Shown here: positions 35,381 through 43,498 of the stretch, piece by piece | Numbering within the stretch: position 1 is the stretch's first letter | Layout of the letters: each line of letters begins with the position of its first letter | NCBI GenBank assembly: GCA_030849945.1 | Contig: JAVDKK010000003.1 | Span: forward strand, 372,001-436,000 | Origin: Schauerella fraxinea | GTDB taxonomy: Bacteria > Pseudomonadota > Gammaproteobacteria > Burkholderiales > Burkholderiaceae_B | Direction: 5' to 3' | Length of the DNA stretch: 64,000 bases | Notes under the pieces: model-generated | Told to the model about the DNA's origin: nothing | Database searches by the model: none | The model's input: only the letters and a program-made list of their open reading frames with translations | Program-made: the position numbers and the translations under genes

Positions 35381-36598
35381 GTGATCGAATTTTCCGATGT
35401 CCTGGCCGCTCGCGACGCATTGCGCGGGCAGGTGCATAAAACGCCATTTTCGCTATCGCGAACCTTGTCGGAAATTCTCGGGGCGCAGATCTGGCTGAAG
35501 TTTGAAAACCTGCAGTTCACGGCCTCGTTCAAGGAGCGCGGCGCGTATAACCGCATGCGCCAATTGACGGCTGAGGAGCGCGCCGCAGGTGTAATTGCCG
35601 TCTCTGCGGGCAACCACGCGCAAGGCGTGGCCTATCACGCGCAACGCATGGCTGTGCCCGCTGTGATCGTCATGCCGCGCTTTACGCCTACAGTGAAGGT
35701 GGCCAACACGCGCCGTTTCGGTGTGGAAGTCGAGCTCGCGGGCGACACCTTTGACGATGCGCGTGCGCGGATGCTCGAGATTGCAGAGGCGCGCGGGCTG
35801 ACGATCATTCATCCGTATGACGACCCCGCCATCATGGCCGGCCAGGGCACTGTCGCCATCGAAATGCTCGAAGATCAACCCGATCTGGACATGATCATCG
35901 TGTCGGTAGGCGGGGGCGGGTTGATCTCCGGTATTGCGGTTGCAGCCAAGGCAATCAACCCCGCGATCGAAATCGTGGGCGTGCAAACCGAGCGGTTCCC
36001 GTCGATGTACGCCTTGCGGCACGGCGAGTCGGCCGGGGTAGGGCATTACACGATCGCCGAAGGTATCGCGGTGAAAACGCCCGGTACACTCACACGCGAA
36101 ATCGTGGCCGAGAAGGTGGATCACATCGAACTGGTGGGCGAGAGCGACATCGAGCATGCAATCGTGATGCTGCTTGAAATCGAAAAAACGGTCGTCGAGG
36201 GCGCCGGCGCGGCCGGATTGGCGGCTCTGCTGCGGGATAAGGATGCCGGCGGCACACGCTATCGGGGCAAGCGCATCGGATTGGTGCTGACTGGCGGCAA
36301 TATCGATCCGCTCACCCTTGGCGAGTTGATCGAGCGCGGCATGGTGCGCGCGGGGCGGCTGGCCCGTATCCGCGTGGATCTGCGCGATTTGCCCGGTGCG
36401 CTCGCCCGAGCGACCACGCTTATCGCCGATGCGCAGGCGAACATTACCGAGGTGCATCACCAGCGTGCGTTTACCACGTTGCCCGTGCAAAACGTCGAGG
36501 TCGACTTCGTCATGCAAACACGTGGGCACGATCACATTGCTGAGGTCATCTCGCGTTTGAACGCGGCGGGCTTTGCGGCCAGCAATCACGATCACTGA
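35381..36598 (+). CDS. Threonine ammonia-lyase (threonine dehydratase)
   Basis: A 405-residue PLP enzyme of fold type II. The PLP lysine lies in TASFKERGAYNRM, the glycine loop is SVGGGGLISGIA, and SAGNHAQGVAYHAQ binds substrate. A single ACT-like domain closes the protein (LARIRVDLRDLPGALARATT). The length and single regulatory domain fit the shorter IlvA/TdcB-like enzymes, which convert threonine to 2-oxobutyrate for isoleucine synthesis or degradation. Translation starts at GTG. Confidence 0.94.
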   Translation: MIEFSDVLAARDALRGQVHKTPFSLSRTLSEILGAQIWLKFENLQFTASFKERGAYNRMRQLTAEERAAGVIAVSAGNHAQGVAYHAQRMAVPAVIVMPRFTPTVKVANTRRFGVEVELAGDTFDDARARMLEIAEARGLTIIHPYDDPAIMAGQGTVAIEMLEDQPDLDMIIVSVGGGGLISGIAVAAKAINPAIEIVGVQTERFPSMYALRHGESAGVGHYTIAEGIAVKTPGTLTREIVAEKVDHIELVGESDIEHAIVMLLEIEKTVVEGAGAAGLAALLRDKDAGGTRYRGKRIGLVLTGGNIDPLTLGELIERGMVRAGRLARIRVDLRDLPGALARATTLIADAQANITEVHHQRAFTTLPVQNVEVDFVMQTRGHDHIAEVISRLNAAGFAASNHDH

Positions 36599-36680
36599 GT
36601 GGCGATTGCCGATCGTCCGGCGTCGACGCGGCGCGGCGCGGCTGGAGGCGTTGGTTTAAGTGCGCGGGAGCGCGCGCGGG

Positions 36681-36730
36681 TTGAGCGCCCGGCTTGAACG
36701 CCCGGCTTGAGCGCCCGAGTTGAATGCGCT
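36681..36730. repeat. 13-bp tandem repeat
   Basis: TTGAGCGCCCGGC, TTGAACGCCCGGC and TTGAGCGCCCGAG, plus a partial TTGAATGCGC, follow each other in the spacer after the threonine dehydratase gene, just before the PIN-domain gene. Confidence 0.85.
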
Positions 36731-36739
36731 ACGCGCCGC

Positions 36740-37381
36740 TTATTGCGGGCTTGCGGGATAAGCGACGCCAGCGTCGCTCAAGCTATCGGCGGCGAGTTTG
36801 CCGTAGCGGTACAGTCGTTCGCGATGCAGGATCGACGCCAACGGCACGGGCGTGCGACCCATCGCCGCCCAGTCGATCGCCAAGCCTTCGGTTGCGGTCA
36901 ACAAAGCGTCGCGGTGATCCGGCCACCAGGCCGCCAGCAGGCGGTCCGGCGAATACACCTGCAAGCCAAGCCGACGGCATTCGGAGCGATTGAAGTCTTT
37001 CAGATTCCAGGTGAGCACCGACACGCGCGGCGTGAGCTGGTCGCCACTGCGGGCACGTTTCGCCAAACCGGTCGCGATCACGTGAAAATCCTTCGGATCG
37101 CTGTACCGCAAGCCCACTTCGTACGCCTCTGCCGCGCCGGGATCAGCGTTGGGAAACATGTGCTGCATGCGTTGCCACTCCGCCATCAGCGTGTCGGCGC
37201 TGGTGCTCTCCCAGAGACGCGCTGCGTTGCGGCGCCACTCATCGCCGATACGCTCGCTCCACACCGGTTGAAAAACGCCGGCTTCAGCCGCGCGCAGCAA
37301 CATGCGCCGCAGCAGCGTCGACATCAATACACAGGCGTCCAGAACGACGTACTCGGTAGGTTCCTGCGTGGGCGTGCTCAA
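36740..37381 (-). CDS. PIN-domain protein, probable VapC-like ribonuclease
   Basis: A 213-residue protein with a PIN nuclease domain. The first acidic residue is in EYVVLDACVLMS, a glutamate follows in WSERIGDEWRRN, and later acids are in YSDPKDFHVIATGLA and LTWNLKDFN. PIN toxins cleave RNA with Mg2+. The start is a TTG at 37381 overlapping the TGA of the upstream gene (TTGA), which implies translational coupling as in toxin-antitoxin pairs. It is larger than typical VapC (about 130 residues), with an extra C-terminal 70 residues of unknown role. Confidence 0.8.
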   Translation of the reverse strand: MSTPTQEPTEYVVLDACVLMSTLLRRMLLRAAEAGVFQPVWSERIGDEWRRNAARLWESTSADTLMAEWQRMQHMFPNADPGAAEAYEVGLRYSDPKDFHVIATGLAKRARSGDQLTPRVSVLTWNLKDFNRSECRRLGLQVYSPDRLLAAWWPDHRDALLTATEGLAIDWAAMGRTPVPLASILHRERLYRYGKLAADSLSDAGVAYPASPQ

Positions 37382-37776
37382 TTCAAACCCAGGCGCGCGC
37401 GTTCTTGCATATCCAGAATCATCGATTCGAGGCGTTCGCTGGTTTCGAGCGCCACATAGGGCATCTCGGTGCCATCGGGCGCTCGGTCGACGGCGATGCG
37501 CAGTCGTATCGCCGCTGCCTCGAAGGCATAAGGGGCGGCTTCGATCTCGACGTATTTGGCGAGCAGGGCATCGAGGGCCGTCTGCGCTTGAGCAACATCC
37601 TCTTGCGTAACGGCGCGACCGCCCAGATGTTGTTCGATCGTTCGGGCCAAATCGCGCGTAAAAAACGCCAAGGCGGCTTCACCGCTGCAATTCGGATGGA
37701 GATAGCCCCATTCAGCGTCCGTTAAGGCTGAATCAGGGTCGTTTGGGGGCATTGGCATGTCATTCATGGCCGCCAT
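37378..37776 (-). CDS. Partner of the PIN protein, possible antitoxin
   Basis: A 132-residue acidic helical protein, starting at the ATG at 37776 or the one nine bases later. Neither has a strong ribosome-binding site, and in-frame TTG/ATG codons exist upstream to 37839. SALTDAEWGYLHPNCSGEAA and the helix ALDALLAKYVEIEAAPYAFE are visible. No DNA-binding motif is recognised. The one-base-register overlap with the PIN gene is the main reason to call it an antitoxin candidate. Confidence 0.65.
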   Translation of the reverse strand: MAAMNDMPMPPNDPDSALTDAEWGYLHPNCSGEAALAFFTRDLARTIEQHLGGRAVTQEDVAQAQTALDALLAKYVEIEAAPYAFEAAAIRLRIAVDRAPDGTEMPYVALETSERLESMILDMQERARLGLN

Positions 37777-37876
37777 GCTAGCGGATTGCCGCGCCATTGT
37801 CTGCGGTTCCGACGCTAAGTGCTTGTACAGGAACGGCAATTGCGTGATATCAGGAAAGGAGTTCTAGGGTGCCATC

Positions 37877-38107
37877 ATGAAAATTCTGACTCGAACAAGC
37901 GCCGAATGGCGTGCGACGTTAAACGTCGTGGCGACACAGGAAGGAAAGTTCGGCTGGGAAGTCGAGGTTCACGATCCGCATGCGAAGCCCGTGGACACGA
38001 CCGTCTCCTCGCCGCAACAGTTCAATACATCGACCAATGCCGCCGTGGATGGGCTGAGGGCGATGGATGGCATTGCACCGCCCACGGGCGGCGAGTGTCG
38101 CCACTAG
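37877..38107 (+). CDS. Hypothetical 76-residue protein
   Basis: A small protein starting MKILTRTSAEWRATLNVVAT. No family is recognised. AAAGGAG lies 16 bases upstream of the ATG, which is far for a ribosome-binding site. A strong intrinsic terminator begins 22 bases after the stop, which supports transcription. It diverges from the PIN pair. Confidence 0.5.
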   Translation: MKILTRTSAEWRATLNVVATQEGKFGWEVEVHDPHAKPVDTTVSSPQQFNTSTNAAVDGLRAMDGIAPPTGGECRH

Positions 38108-38128
38108 CGGTTCACTTGGCGGCATGAG

Positions 38129-38164
38129 AAGGCCTTGGCGGGCAACTGCCAAGGCCTTTTTTAC
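38129..38164 (+). terminator. Terminator after the 76-residue protein gene
   Basis: Eleven-bp arms AAGGCCTTGGC and GCCAAGGCCTT around an 8-base loop are followed by six further Ts. Confidence 0.88.
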
Positions 38165-38278
38165 GGACGGAGAAAACAGGCGTCTGCTTGTCAAGACAAG
38201 GGGAGAACTCTACTCGCAAGATCGACAACGACCTATGCGAGACCATGAAAACGAACTTCTGCGCGCCATAATGAAAAC

Positions 38279-38298
38279 AGGCCCGCGTAAGCGGGCCT
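38279..38298 (-). terminator. Terminator of the repeat-built periplasmic protein gene
   Basis: AGGCCCGC, GTAA, GCGGGCCT. On the minus strand it is followed by GTTTTCAT. It lies 39 bases after the stop of the gene at 38338-38706. Confidence 0.7.
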
Positions 38299-38337
38299 AT
38301 CTCATCATCCGGACAAGCGGCATTCGCCGCCTATCGA

Positions 38338-38706
38338 TTACTTATTGAACTTGGTCTTGGCGTCCAGTTCACACTTCTTCTCGGCATCACCCGACAAGGT
38401 GTCGCACTGAGCCTTGGCGGCCTTGTAGTCAGCGTCGCGCTTGTCGCCGGCGACGTCATTGCGTGCTTCAGCGTCCTTGCGGGCAACCTTGGCGTTGGCT
38501 TCGTCAGTTTCGCGCACGGCCTTGGCTTGGGCTTCGCACGCATCTTCTTGCTTGCCACTCATCGCGTCGCATTTTTCTTTGGCGGCCTTGTACTCAGCCT
38601 TGATCTGGTCTTCCGACTTGATCGGCGCGGTTTGGGCGCTGACATTGAAGGAGACGGCGCTCAGGCTGAGCATGGCGGCGACGATCAGGGAATGGGTGGT
38701 TTTCAT
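38338..38706 (-). CDS. Repeat-containing periplasmic protein of unknown function
   Basis: A 122-residue protein with a clear Sec signal peptide (MKTTHSLIVAAMLSLSAVSF, cleaved near VSAQ). The ATG at 38706 has GAGGAG upstream. The mature part is charged, helical and built of two similar halves, EYKAAKEKCDAMSGKQEDAC and DYKAAKAQCDTLSGDAEKKC, each with paired cysteines that could form helical-hairpin disulfides. Similar small proteins occur in Bordetella relatives. No function is known. Confidence 0.82.
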   Translation of the reverse strand: MKTTHSLIVAAMLSLSAVSFNVSAQTAPIKSEDQIKAEYKAAKEKCDAMSGKQEDACEAQAKAVRETDEANAKVARKDAEARNDVAGDKRDADYKAAKAQCDTLSGDAEKKCELDAKTKFNK

Positions 38707-38735
38707 GCGGATAACTCCTCGTGTACTCATCTAAT

Positions 38736-38772
38736 GTTTACGTACTGTCTGTTGCGACAGTTGCGCGTAAAC
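38736..38772. repeat. Nested inverted repeat upstream of the periplasmic protein gene
   Basis: Outer arms GTTTACG/CGTAAAC and inner arms CTGTC/GACAG lie 30-66 bases before the start of the minus-strand gene. This could be a promoter operator or an mRNA leader hairpin. Confidence 0.55.
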
Positions 38773-38939
38773 CCTTAGAGCAACCCGCGTGCCCGAAGCA
38801 GTACGCTGATTATTCCTGAATGCGATGTCTTCAGTACCCGCTTTAAACATGGTGTGGTCAGACCGCCGCGGCCGGGCCGTTCACATCGCTGGGACCGACA
38901 TTTATCGGACAAGCGCGGAGTTGTCGCCGGGCAATGTTG

Positions 38940-39020
38940 CCAGTTATGAATCACTAGCTTGGCAGTGACGAAGCACTAGTTGATCAGTGACGAAGGACTA
39001 CCCGAACTAGTGCGTATGAA
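38940..39020. repeat. Short direct repeats in a 420-base gene-free stretch
   Basis: CAGTGACGAAGCACTA and CAGTGACGAAGGACTA occur about 30 bases apart, among related CACTAG/ACTAGTGC words. Apart from these and the inverted repeat at 38736, nothing is recognisable from 38707 to 39126. Confidence 0.5.
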
Positions 39021-39126
39021 CCTTCCTCGCTATATGACATCTCGCTAAACTTTGCATCCCCCTCACGTTTCACTCCTCCACCTGCTTTCTCGCAGTGGGT
39101 GTTTACCAGCCGATCCGCGCTGAACA

Positions 39127-39369
39127 ATGACGCAACGACAAACAATCGATGGATTCGACGTGCGCTGCACGGTTTTGAAGCGCGACGATCGCTTTCGCGC
39201 TGGCGTGATCACTGCGCCTAAAGATGGCAGCGCTGAAGCGCGCGAATGGTCTGTGCCTGGTGATCGTTGCTTCGATAAAGAAGAAGAAGCGGAGCGCTAT
39301 GGGCGCTACGTGCTCTTGGGTATTCAAGGCGTGCGACCCAGTGGCGAGCCGCTCTTTACCGTTGTCTAA
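39127..39369 (+). CDS. Hypothetical 80-residue protein
   Basis: A small soluble protein starting MTQRQTIDGFDVRCTVLKRD, with a pattern of alternating beta strands and a charged helix FDKEEEAERYGRY. It resembles small uncharacterised proteins of Burkholderiales, but I cannot name a family. The spacer 39370-39521 after it holds no gene. Confidence 0.55.
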   Translation: MTQRQTIDGFDVRCTVLKRDDRFRAGVITAPKDGSAEAREWSVPGDRCFDKEEEAERYGRYVLLGIQGVRPSGEPLFTVV

Positions 39370-39521
39370 GCCGGCTTTGGCGTAGATGCGATCGCCCACA
39401 CCCTGCAGTCCGCCTTTGGCGCTGTATTTAATGTGGTGGGATATCACTGTGACATCGATTGAAGCGTGTGCGATGTCTTATGCCATCTTCCTTGAAACCG
39501 AGGGGCGGCAAGCGGATTGAA

Positions 39522-41123
39522 TCACCCCGGCGTCGCACACCGATACGGCGCCGGCATGTCCTGCGCATTGGCCAGCCACACCGTGTAGCGACCGCGGGTG
39601 AAGTGGGGTACGTTTGGCGCGAACGCCAGGTCGCCCTGTGCGTCTTGCTCGCGGCCCCATACCCAGATGCGACGGTGTTCATTTTCGGGTGCGCACATTC
39701 TGGTGCGCAGTTGCTCTGGCGTGACCAATACCTCACCGGCGGGCGGGGGGGCAAACTTGGCCGCGTCGAATAATTCCTTGCGCCAGTTGTCGCGCTTTGC
39801 GATGTCGGGCGAGGTCCAATCGTCGAGAATCCACATCGGCTTTTTCAATTGCGCGTAAAGCGGCAGGTCGAACGGCAAGCTGCCCAGCGTCAAAACGATA
39901 TCGCTGGACTGCACGCGCCGCTTGAGTAGCTGCGCCGCTTCGCGACCGGAGCCGCCATCGCGGGCGGCGGCAATGCCCACCACAATAAGACACAGCAACG
40001 CCGCGATACCGATCGTGATGCCGAACGCGCGCGTAAACACATGACGCTGCGCAACCGTGGGCGCATGCATCAGCACCAGCCTGCACAGAAAAAACGCCAG
40101 CGGCGGCAGCAACGGCAACACATAGCCAATCAACTTCGAGTGCGGGATCGAGAAAAACACGAGAATGACGGCAAACCAGATGCTCATCAATTTGGCGGCG
40201 TCGTCACTCCAGAACAAGGCTTTGAGCGACACCGATTTTGCTTTGGCCAACCAGAGCGTCCAGGGCAAGGTCATCGCAAGAATCACCGGCACGTAGAAAA
40301 ACATCGGCTGCGCGTTGTTGTAGCCCACGCTTGCAAACCGGTCGAGCTGCTGCACGATGAAAAAGTATTGGAAAAAGTCGGGATACTTCCACTGCATGAT
40401 CAGGAACCACGGCAATGCCGCGATCAAAAAGGCTGCAATCGGCGCGGGAGATAACAGCATCAAGAGCGCACGCGGGCGACGCGTGGCCAACGCCCATGCC
40501 ACCAGGATCGCGCCCGGCAACGCCACGCCGATTAAGCCTTTGGCCAACACGCCGGCCGCGGCGAGCAGCGCGACCGTAACGATCGCCCGCTGCGTTGGTG
40601 CCGGCGCCAACATCACCGTTGCGCCTTGCAATACGGTGGCGCCGATCAGGCCAGCGACCAGCATATCGAGATTGGCAAACTGCGCGCCGCCGTAGAAAAA
40701 CGGCATCGTGGCCAGCACCAGTACGGTGGCCACCGCAATTTTGCGATCGAAGAATGCCGTCAGAAAACGCAGCATCATCGTCACGATCAGCAGCGCGGCC
40801 AACAGCGACGGCAAGCGCGCCGCCCATGGATTGACGCCGAAGATCATGAACGAGATATCGCACAGCCAGTAATAGAGCGGTGGCTTGTGAAAGTACGGCA
40901 TGCCGTTGAGCAGGGGCGTCAACGGTGAGTGGGAACGCAGCATGTCCCACGCGACGCCGGCATACCGGCCTTCGTCCGGCAACGTAAGCGGCCGTAGCCA
41001 GGAAAACGCACCCAGCCAGAAGCCGATGACCAGCACGATCGTGGCGTTGGATACCGCATCCAGGCGTAGCGTGGGCAATCGCGGCACGGCGGCCGTGCGA
41101 AATCTTGGGGGGGAATAATTCAT
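39522..41123 (-). CDS. Glycosyltransferase family 39 (ArnT-like) membrane protein
   Basis: A 533-residue integral membrane enzyme with about 11-12 helices. The acidic catalytic motif in the first periplasmic loop is seen in LTLPDEGRYAGVAWDML, and HKPPLYYWLCDI is typical of GT39/ArnT proteins that use polyprenyl-phosphate sugars as donors. ArnT adds aminoarabinose to lipid A, and relatives decorate other envelope polymers or proteins. It lies alone, so the acceptor is unknown. The start at 41123 (MNYSPPRF) is chosen over an upstream frame extension. Confidence 0.88.
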   Translation of the reverse strand: MNYSPPRFRTAAVPRLPTLRLDAVSNATIVLVIGFWLGAFSWLRPLTLPDEGRYAGVAWDMLRSHSPLTPLLNGMPYFHKPPLYYWLCDISFMIFGVNPWAARLPSLLAALLIVTMMLRFLTAFFDRKIAVATVLVLATMPFFYGGAQFANLDMLVAGLIGATVLQGATVMLAPAPTQRAIVTVALLAAAGVLAKGLIGVALPGAILVAWALATRRPRALLMLLSPAPIAAFLIAALPWFLIMQWKYPDFFQYFFIVQQLDRFASVGYNNAQPMFFYVPVILAMTLPWTLWLAKAKSVSLKALFWSDDAAKLMSIWFAVILVFFSIPHSKLIGYVLPLLPPLAFFLCRLVLMHAPTVAQRHVFTRAFGITIGIAALLCLIVVGIAAARDGGSGREAAQLLKRRVQSSDIVLTLGSLPFDLPLYAQLKKPMWILDDWTSPDIAKRDNWRKELFDAAKFAPPPAGEVLVTPEQLRTRMCAPENEHRRIWVWGREQDAQGDLAFAPNVPHFTRGRYTVWLANAQDMPAPYRCATPG

Positions 41124-41225
41124 GTCTTGCCTGAAATAGGCCGCTCGCGGCGGGTAGCGAACGAACAATAGGCGGCAAGACGTTGAATCGGCGTCAAAAG
41201 ACGCGCGGCGGCAGAACGATAAAGA

Positions 41226-41257
41226 AAAGGCCCGCGAGCATCGCGCGCGGGCCTTTG
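41226..41257 (-). terminator. Terminator downstream of the tRNA-Leu 3' end
   Basis: AAAGGCCCGC and GCGGGCCTTT arms. On the minus strand it is followed by TTCTTTA. It sits just after the tRNA-Leu 3' fragment and was presumably the terminator of the intact tRNA gene. Confidence 0.8.
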
Positions 41258-41263
41258 AAAAAC

Positions 41264-41319
41264 TGGTGCACCCAGCCGGAATCGAACCGGCACGACTTGC
41301 GTCGAGGGATTTTAAGTCC
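41264..41319 (-). other. Prophage attachment site: 3' fragment of tRNA-Leu (UAA)
   Basis: The minus strand contains the 3' part of a leucine tRNA: half of the anticodon stem, loop CTTAAAA (anticodon UAA), a long variable arm (CCCTCGACGCAAGTCG), the T arm GTGCCGGTTCGATTCCGGC, acceptor GGGTGCA and CCA. Sequence 5' of the anticodon stem does not match a tRNA, and the stem pairing already breaks there. The integrase gene starts 100 bases away. This is therefore the displaced 3' end left at one prophage junction. The intact tRNA should be at the other end, outside the window. Confidence 0.85.
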
Positions 41320-41418
41320 GGTACACATCTCCTTATTTCATGCGGGTTTCAAGCCGAAACGTTCCGCATAAGTTGCCCGATCAAGTACCTATGGGGGCGA
41401 GGAAATGCGGAACGCGAT

Positions 41419-42453
41419 TTAGCGGACTGGCTTCAGCTTCACCACGGTGCTGCGGTAGTGTTTCTTCGTCAGGTTGACGGATGTGTGCTGCAGCAGCTGC
41501 GATGCGGCTTCGTCGCTCTCGGACAGATCGCTGGCACGCTTTCGCATGTCTCGCAGAATCATGGATTTGATATCGGCCGCCAGCTCGTGCTCACCCGCGC
41601 ATTCCGCGTTGTGCGCGGCCACGATGCGCGCATAGTCGTAGCGGTCGCGTAGCATGCGCAGGGTCACCGGGCGTCCCGTGGGCGTGGAAAGAAGCATCAG
41701 ATGGTCCGCCTTGAGTGAGCGCCGCCGGCGCACCAAGTCGGGCAGGACATGCGATAACGAGATGTCGAAGTCGGCCTTTTTGCCGGTCTTGTTCGCCTTC
41801 ATGCGCAACAGGTCACCGGCGGGCAGCAGAACGGTGATGGTGTCGTTCAGGCGCATCCCGGTCGCGCTGGCCAGATCCATGCAATCCTGAAGCACCTGAT
41901 CGCCCGCGAAGTACACGGCGTCGAAAAGATCGTCCGTTACCTGAAATTCGCGCGCCCGCTCGGTGTTCTTCCAACGTGAGCGCTCCATCCCTGCAGCGGG
42001 CCAGGGCAGGTCGGTGATGCCTTTCTTGCGTGCGTAATTCCAAATGACGGAGAACAGCGCCATTTCCCGGTTGCCCTGTGTCTTGGCGGATCGCCGGTCG
42101 AGATAGGTCACCAAGTGCGAGAAAGAGATGGACTCCCACGTCACAGGCCCGAAGAGGGGGCGGAATCGCGCGAGTTGATTGCGGTACCCACGAGAGGTGT
42201 AGTGGTTGGTATAGCTGAGCAGGCCGCTCTCTTTGTCAGCCTCCCAGGCCTGGAAAGCTTGCTCGATCGTGCCCACCACGCGCGGGGCGTTGTTATGCAC
42301 TTCCGCCCACTGAACGATGGCTTTCTCGTAATCTCGGCCAAGTGGGATATCGGACTCGCCTGACGCCCGGCGGTCGTAAAAATAATAGGTGACCACCTTC
42401 CCGTTCTTCCGCTTCCGGGAGTGCGATCGCAGCTTGGGATAGGCGTTTGTCAT
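41419..42453 (-). CDS. int: Phage tyrosine integrase
   Basis: A 344-residue site-specific recombinase. The catalytic domain shows the first arginine in SATGMRLNDT, a second box ILRDMRKRASDL (a variant of HxLRH with Arg in place of the first His), and the nucleophilic tyrosine in LLQHTSVNLTKKHYRSTV. The N-terminal part carries an arm-binding region with YYFYDRR and a core-binding SAM-like domain. It lies next to the tRNA-Leu fragment and overlaps the excisionase-like gene (ATGA), the standard integration module. Confidence 0.95.
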   Translation of the reverse strand: MTNAYPKLRSHSRKRKNGKVVTYYFYDRRASGESDIPLGRDYEKAIVQWAEVHNNAPRVVGTIEQAFQAWEADKESGLLSYTNHYTSRGYRNQLARFRPLFGPVTWESISFSHLVTYLDRRSAKTQGNREMALFSVIWNYARKKGITDLPWPAAGMERSRWKNTERAREFQVTDDLFDAVYFAGDQVLQDCMDLASATGMRLNDTITVLLPAGDLLRMKANKTGKKADFDISLSHVLPDLVRRRRSLKADHLMLLSTPTGRPVTLRMLRDRYDYARIVAAHNAECAGEHELAADIKSMILRDMRKRASDLSESDEAASQLLQHTSVNLTKKHYRSTVVKLKPVR

Positions 42454-42662
42454 CGGACGCAGGAGAAGTCGAGTTCAACGATTCGTGGAACGCGGCGCCC
42501 CTCGGTCCAGGCCATGACGTGCTTTTCCATGACGATGTTGTGCGCGCCGCGCTGCTTATACGGGATGCCTTGCGCGTCGAGCACGCGCCGCTGGCTGACA
42601 GCGTTCTTGAATCCGGTGAGTTTATACAGGTCGTCTTCGGAGAGGATCATTCCAGCCCCCAT
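42450..42662 (-). CDS. DUF4224 phage protein, probable excisionase
   Basis: A 70-residue protein, LSEDDLYKLTGFKNAVSQRR then VLDAQGIPYKQRG, of the DUF4224 family, which sits directly upstream of phage integrases. The winged-helix-like pattern (LTGFKNAVSQRRVLDAQGIP) suggests an excisionase or directionality factor that bends DNA at the attachment site. Translation starts at 42662 or, four residues later, at 42650. It overlaps int by four bases. Confidence 0.8.
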   Translation of the reverse strand: MGAGMILSEDDLYKLTGFKNAVSQRRVLDAQGIPYKQRGAHNIVMEKHVMAWTEGRRVPRIVELDFSCVR

Positions 42663-42744
42663 AACTTGCGCGTCGTCTCGATGAGGCGGCGCAAAATAAA
42701 CCCGGCGCCGGGCCGGGTCGGGTGTTCCTGTGCTGCTTGTTCGG

Positions 42745-42828
42745 TCAATCGCGACCCCAAGCAGCGCGGCAGATGACGCCGGCGGAGAAGCCGACGACGG
42801 CGCCGAGAAATGCGAATGCGACGATCAT
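42745..42828 (-). CDS. 27-residue single-span membrane peptide
   Basis: A short frame MIVAFAFLGAVVGFSAGVIC plus RAAWGRD, preceded by an excellent ribosome-binding site (AGGAGATCAATC then ATG). One glycine-rich hydrophobic helix is followed by a positive end, so the topology is probably N-out. It fits the small-gene pattern of the leftward phage operon. The function is unknown. Confidence 0.6.
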   Translation of the reverse strand: MIVAFAFLGAVVGFSAGVICRAAWGRD

Positions 42829-43259
42829 GATTGATCTCCTGAAATGGGGTCTGACGTGAGCTCTTGGGTAGGCGCGGTGGGGAGTGGCATCCAATGGGAA
42901 GCCCAGATGGTCAATCCGGGGACACTGAATCCTCCAAGTCGACCAGCAAAGAAACGTCCGCCCAAAACTCTGCCGTTTAGGTAATCGAAGCTGTTGTTTC
43001 CTGTTGCCACGACGAACGCAACGATGTCCTGATCGTTAGGCAGGCGGTCCTCGACGCTAATCCACTCCTGCCCAGCCAGTAGCGCGTGACGCTCGGTTTC
43101 CGGCTGGTTCACCGTCTCCGCTCGCGCAGCACGGTCGGCGATGATCAGCTCAGCTATCAGTCTGTCCGTGACCCTCGCTCCATAGCGGCGCTCAAGCCAC
43201 AGATAGGCGCTCGTCTGGCTGACTTCCGGCGGCAGCTTAATTTCGGGTTGTGTGGTCAT
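42825..43259 (-). CDS. DUF551-containing phage protein
   Basis: A 144-residue protein. The C-terminal half has the DUF551 pattern: EWISVEDRLPNDQDIVAFVV at the start and IWASHWMPLPTAP at the end. This domain is common in early regions of temperate phages, with no known function. The gene overlaps both neighbours by four bases. Confidence 0.8.
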   Translation of the reverse strand: MTTQPEIKLPPEVSQTSAYLWLERRYGARVTDRLIAELIIADRAARAETVNQPETERHALLAGQEWISVEDRLPNDQDIVAFVVATGNNSFDYLNGRVLGGRFFAGRLGGFSVPGLTIWASHWMPLPTAPTQELTSDPISGDQS

Positions 43260-43498
43260 GGCTGCTCCCGCAGTTTCGTCAGACGTGCCCTCGTGGCGTT
43301 CAATCGACGTTGGTGGCGCTTGAGTGCGCGTTTCAGGTTGTAGAGCGCGACGTTCCGATGGCGGCGAATGTTTCCATCAACACCGCCCGTTTCAGGTTGG
43401 CCGTATCCCTTTGCGCGGATGATGCGCAGAACGCGGTAGACGCCGCGCCGGATGCGGCGATGATCGACCACCTTTCCCGACATGCTTACGATCTTCAC
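43256..43498 (-). CDS. Small basic phage protein of unknown function
   Basis: An 80-residue, very basic protein (rich in Arg and Lys, ending LNATRARLTKLREQP), starting at a GTG that overlaps the TGA of the upstream gene. The stretch HRRIRRGVYRVLRIIRAKGY resembles a compact basic helix, so nucleic-acid binding is possible. No family is recognised. Confidence 0.6.
   Translation of the reverse strand: MKIVSMSGKVVDHRRIRRGVYRVLRIIRAKGYGQPETGGVDGNIRRHRNVALYNLKRALKRHQRRLNATRARLTKLREQP

Noticed and set aside
41264..41345. Intact tRNA-Leu at the prophage edge
   Set aside because: The D arm and 5' acceptor strand are missing and the anticodon stem fails to pair on its 5' side, so only the 3' part is present.
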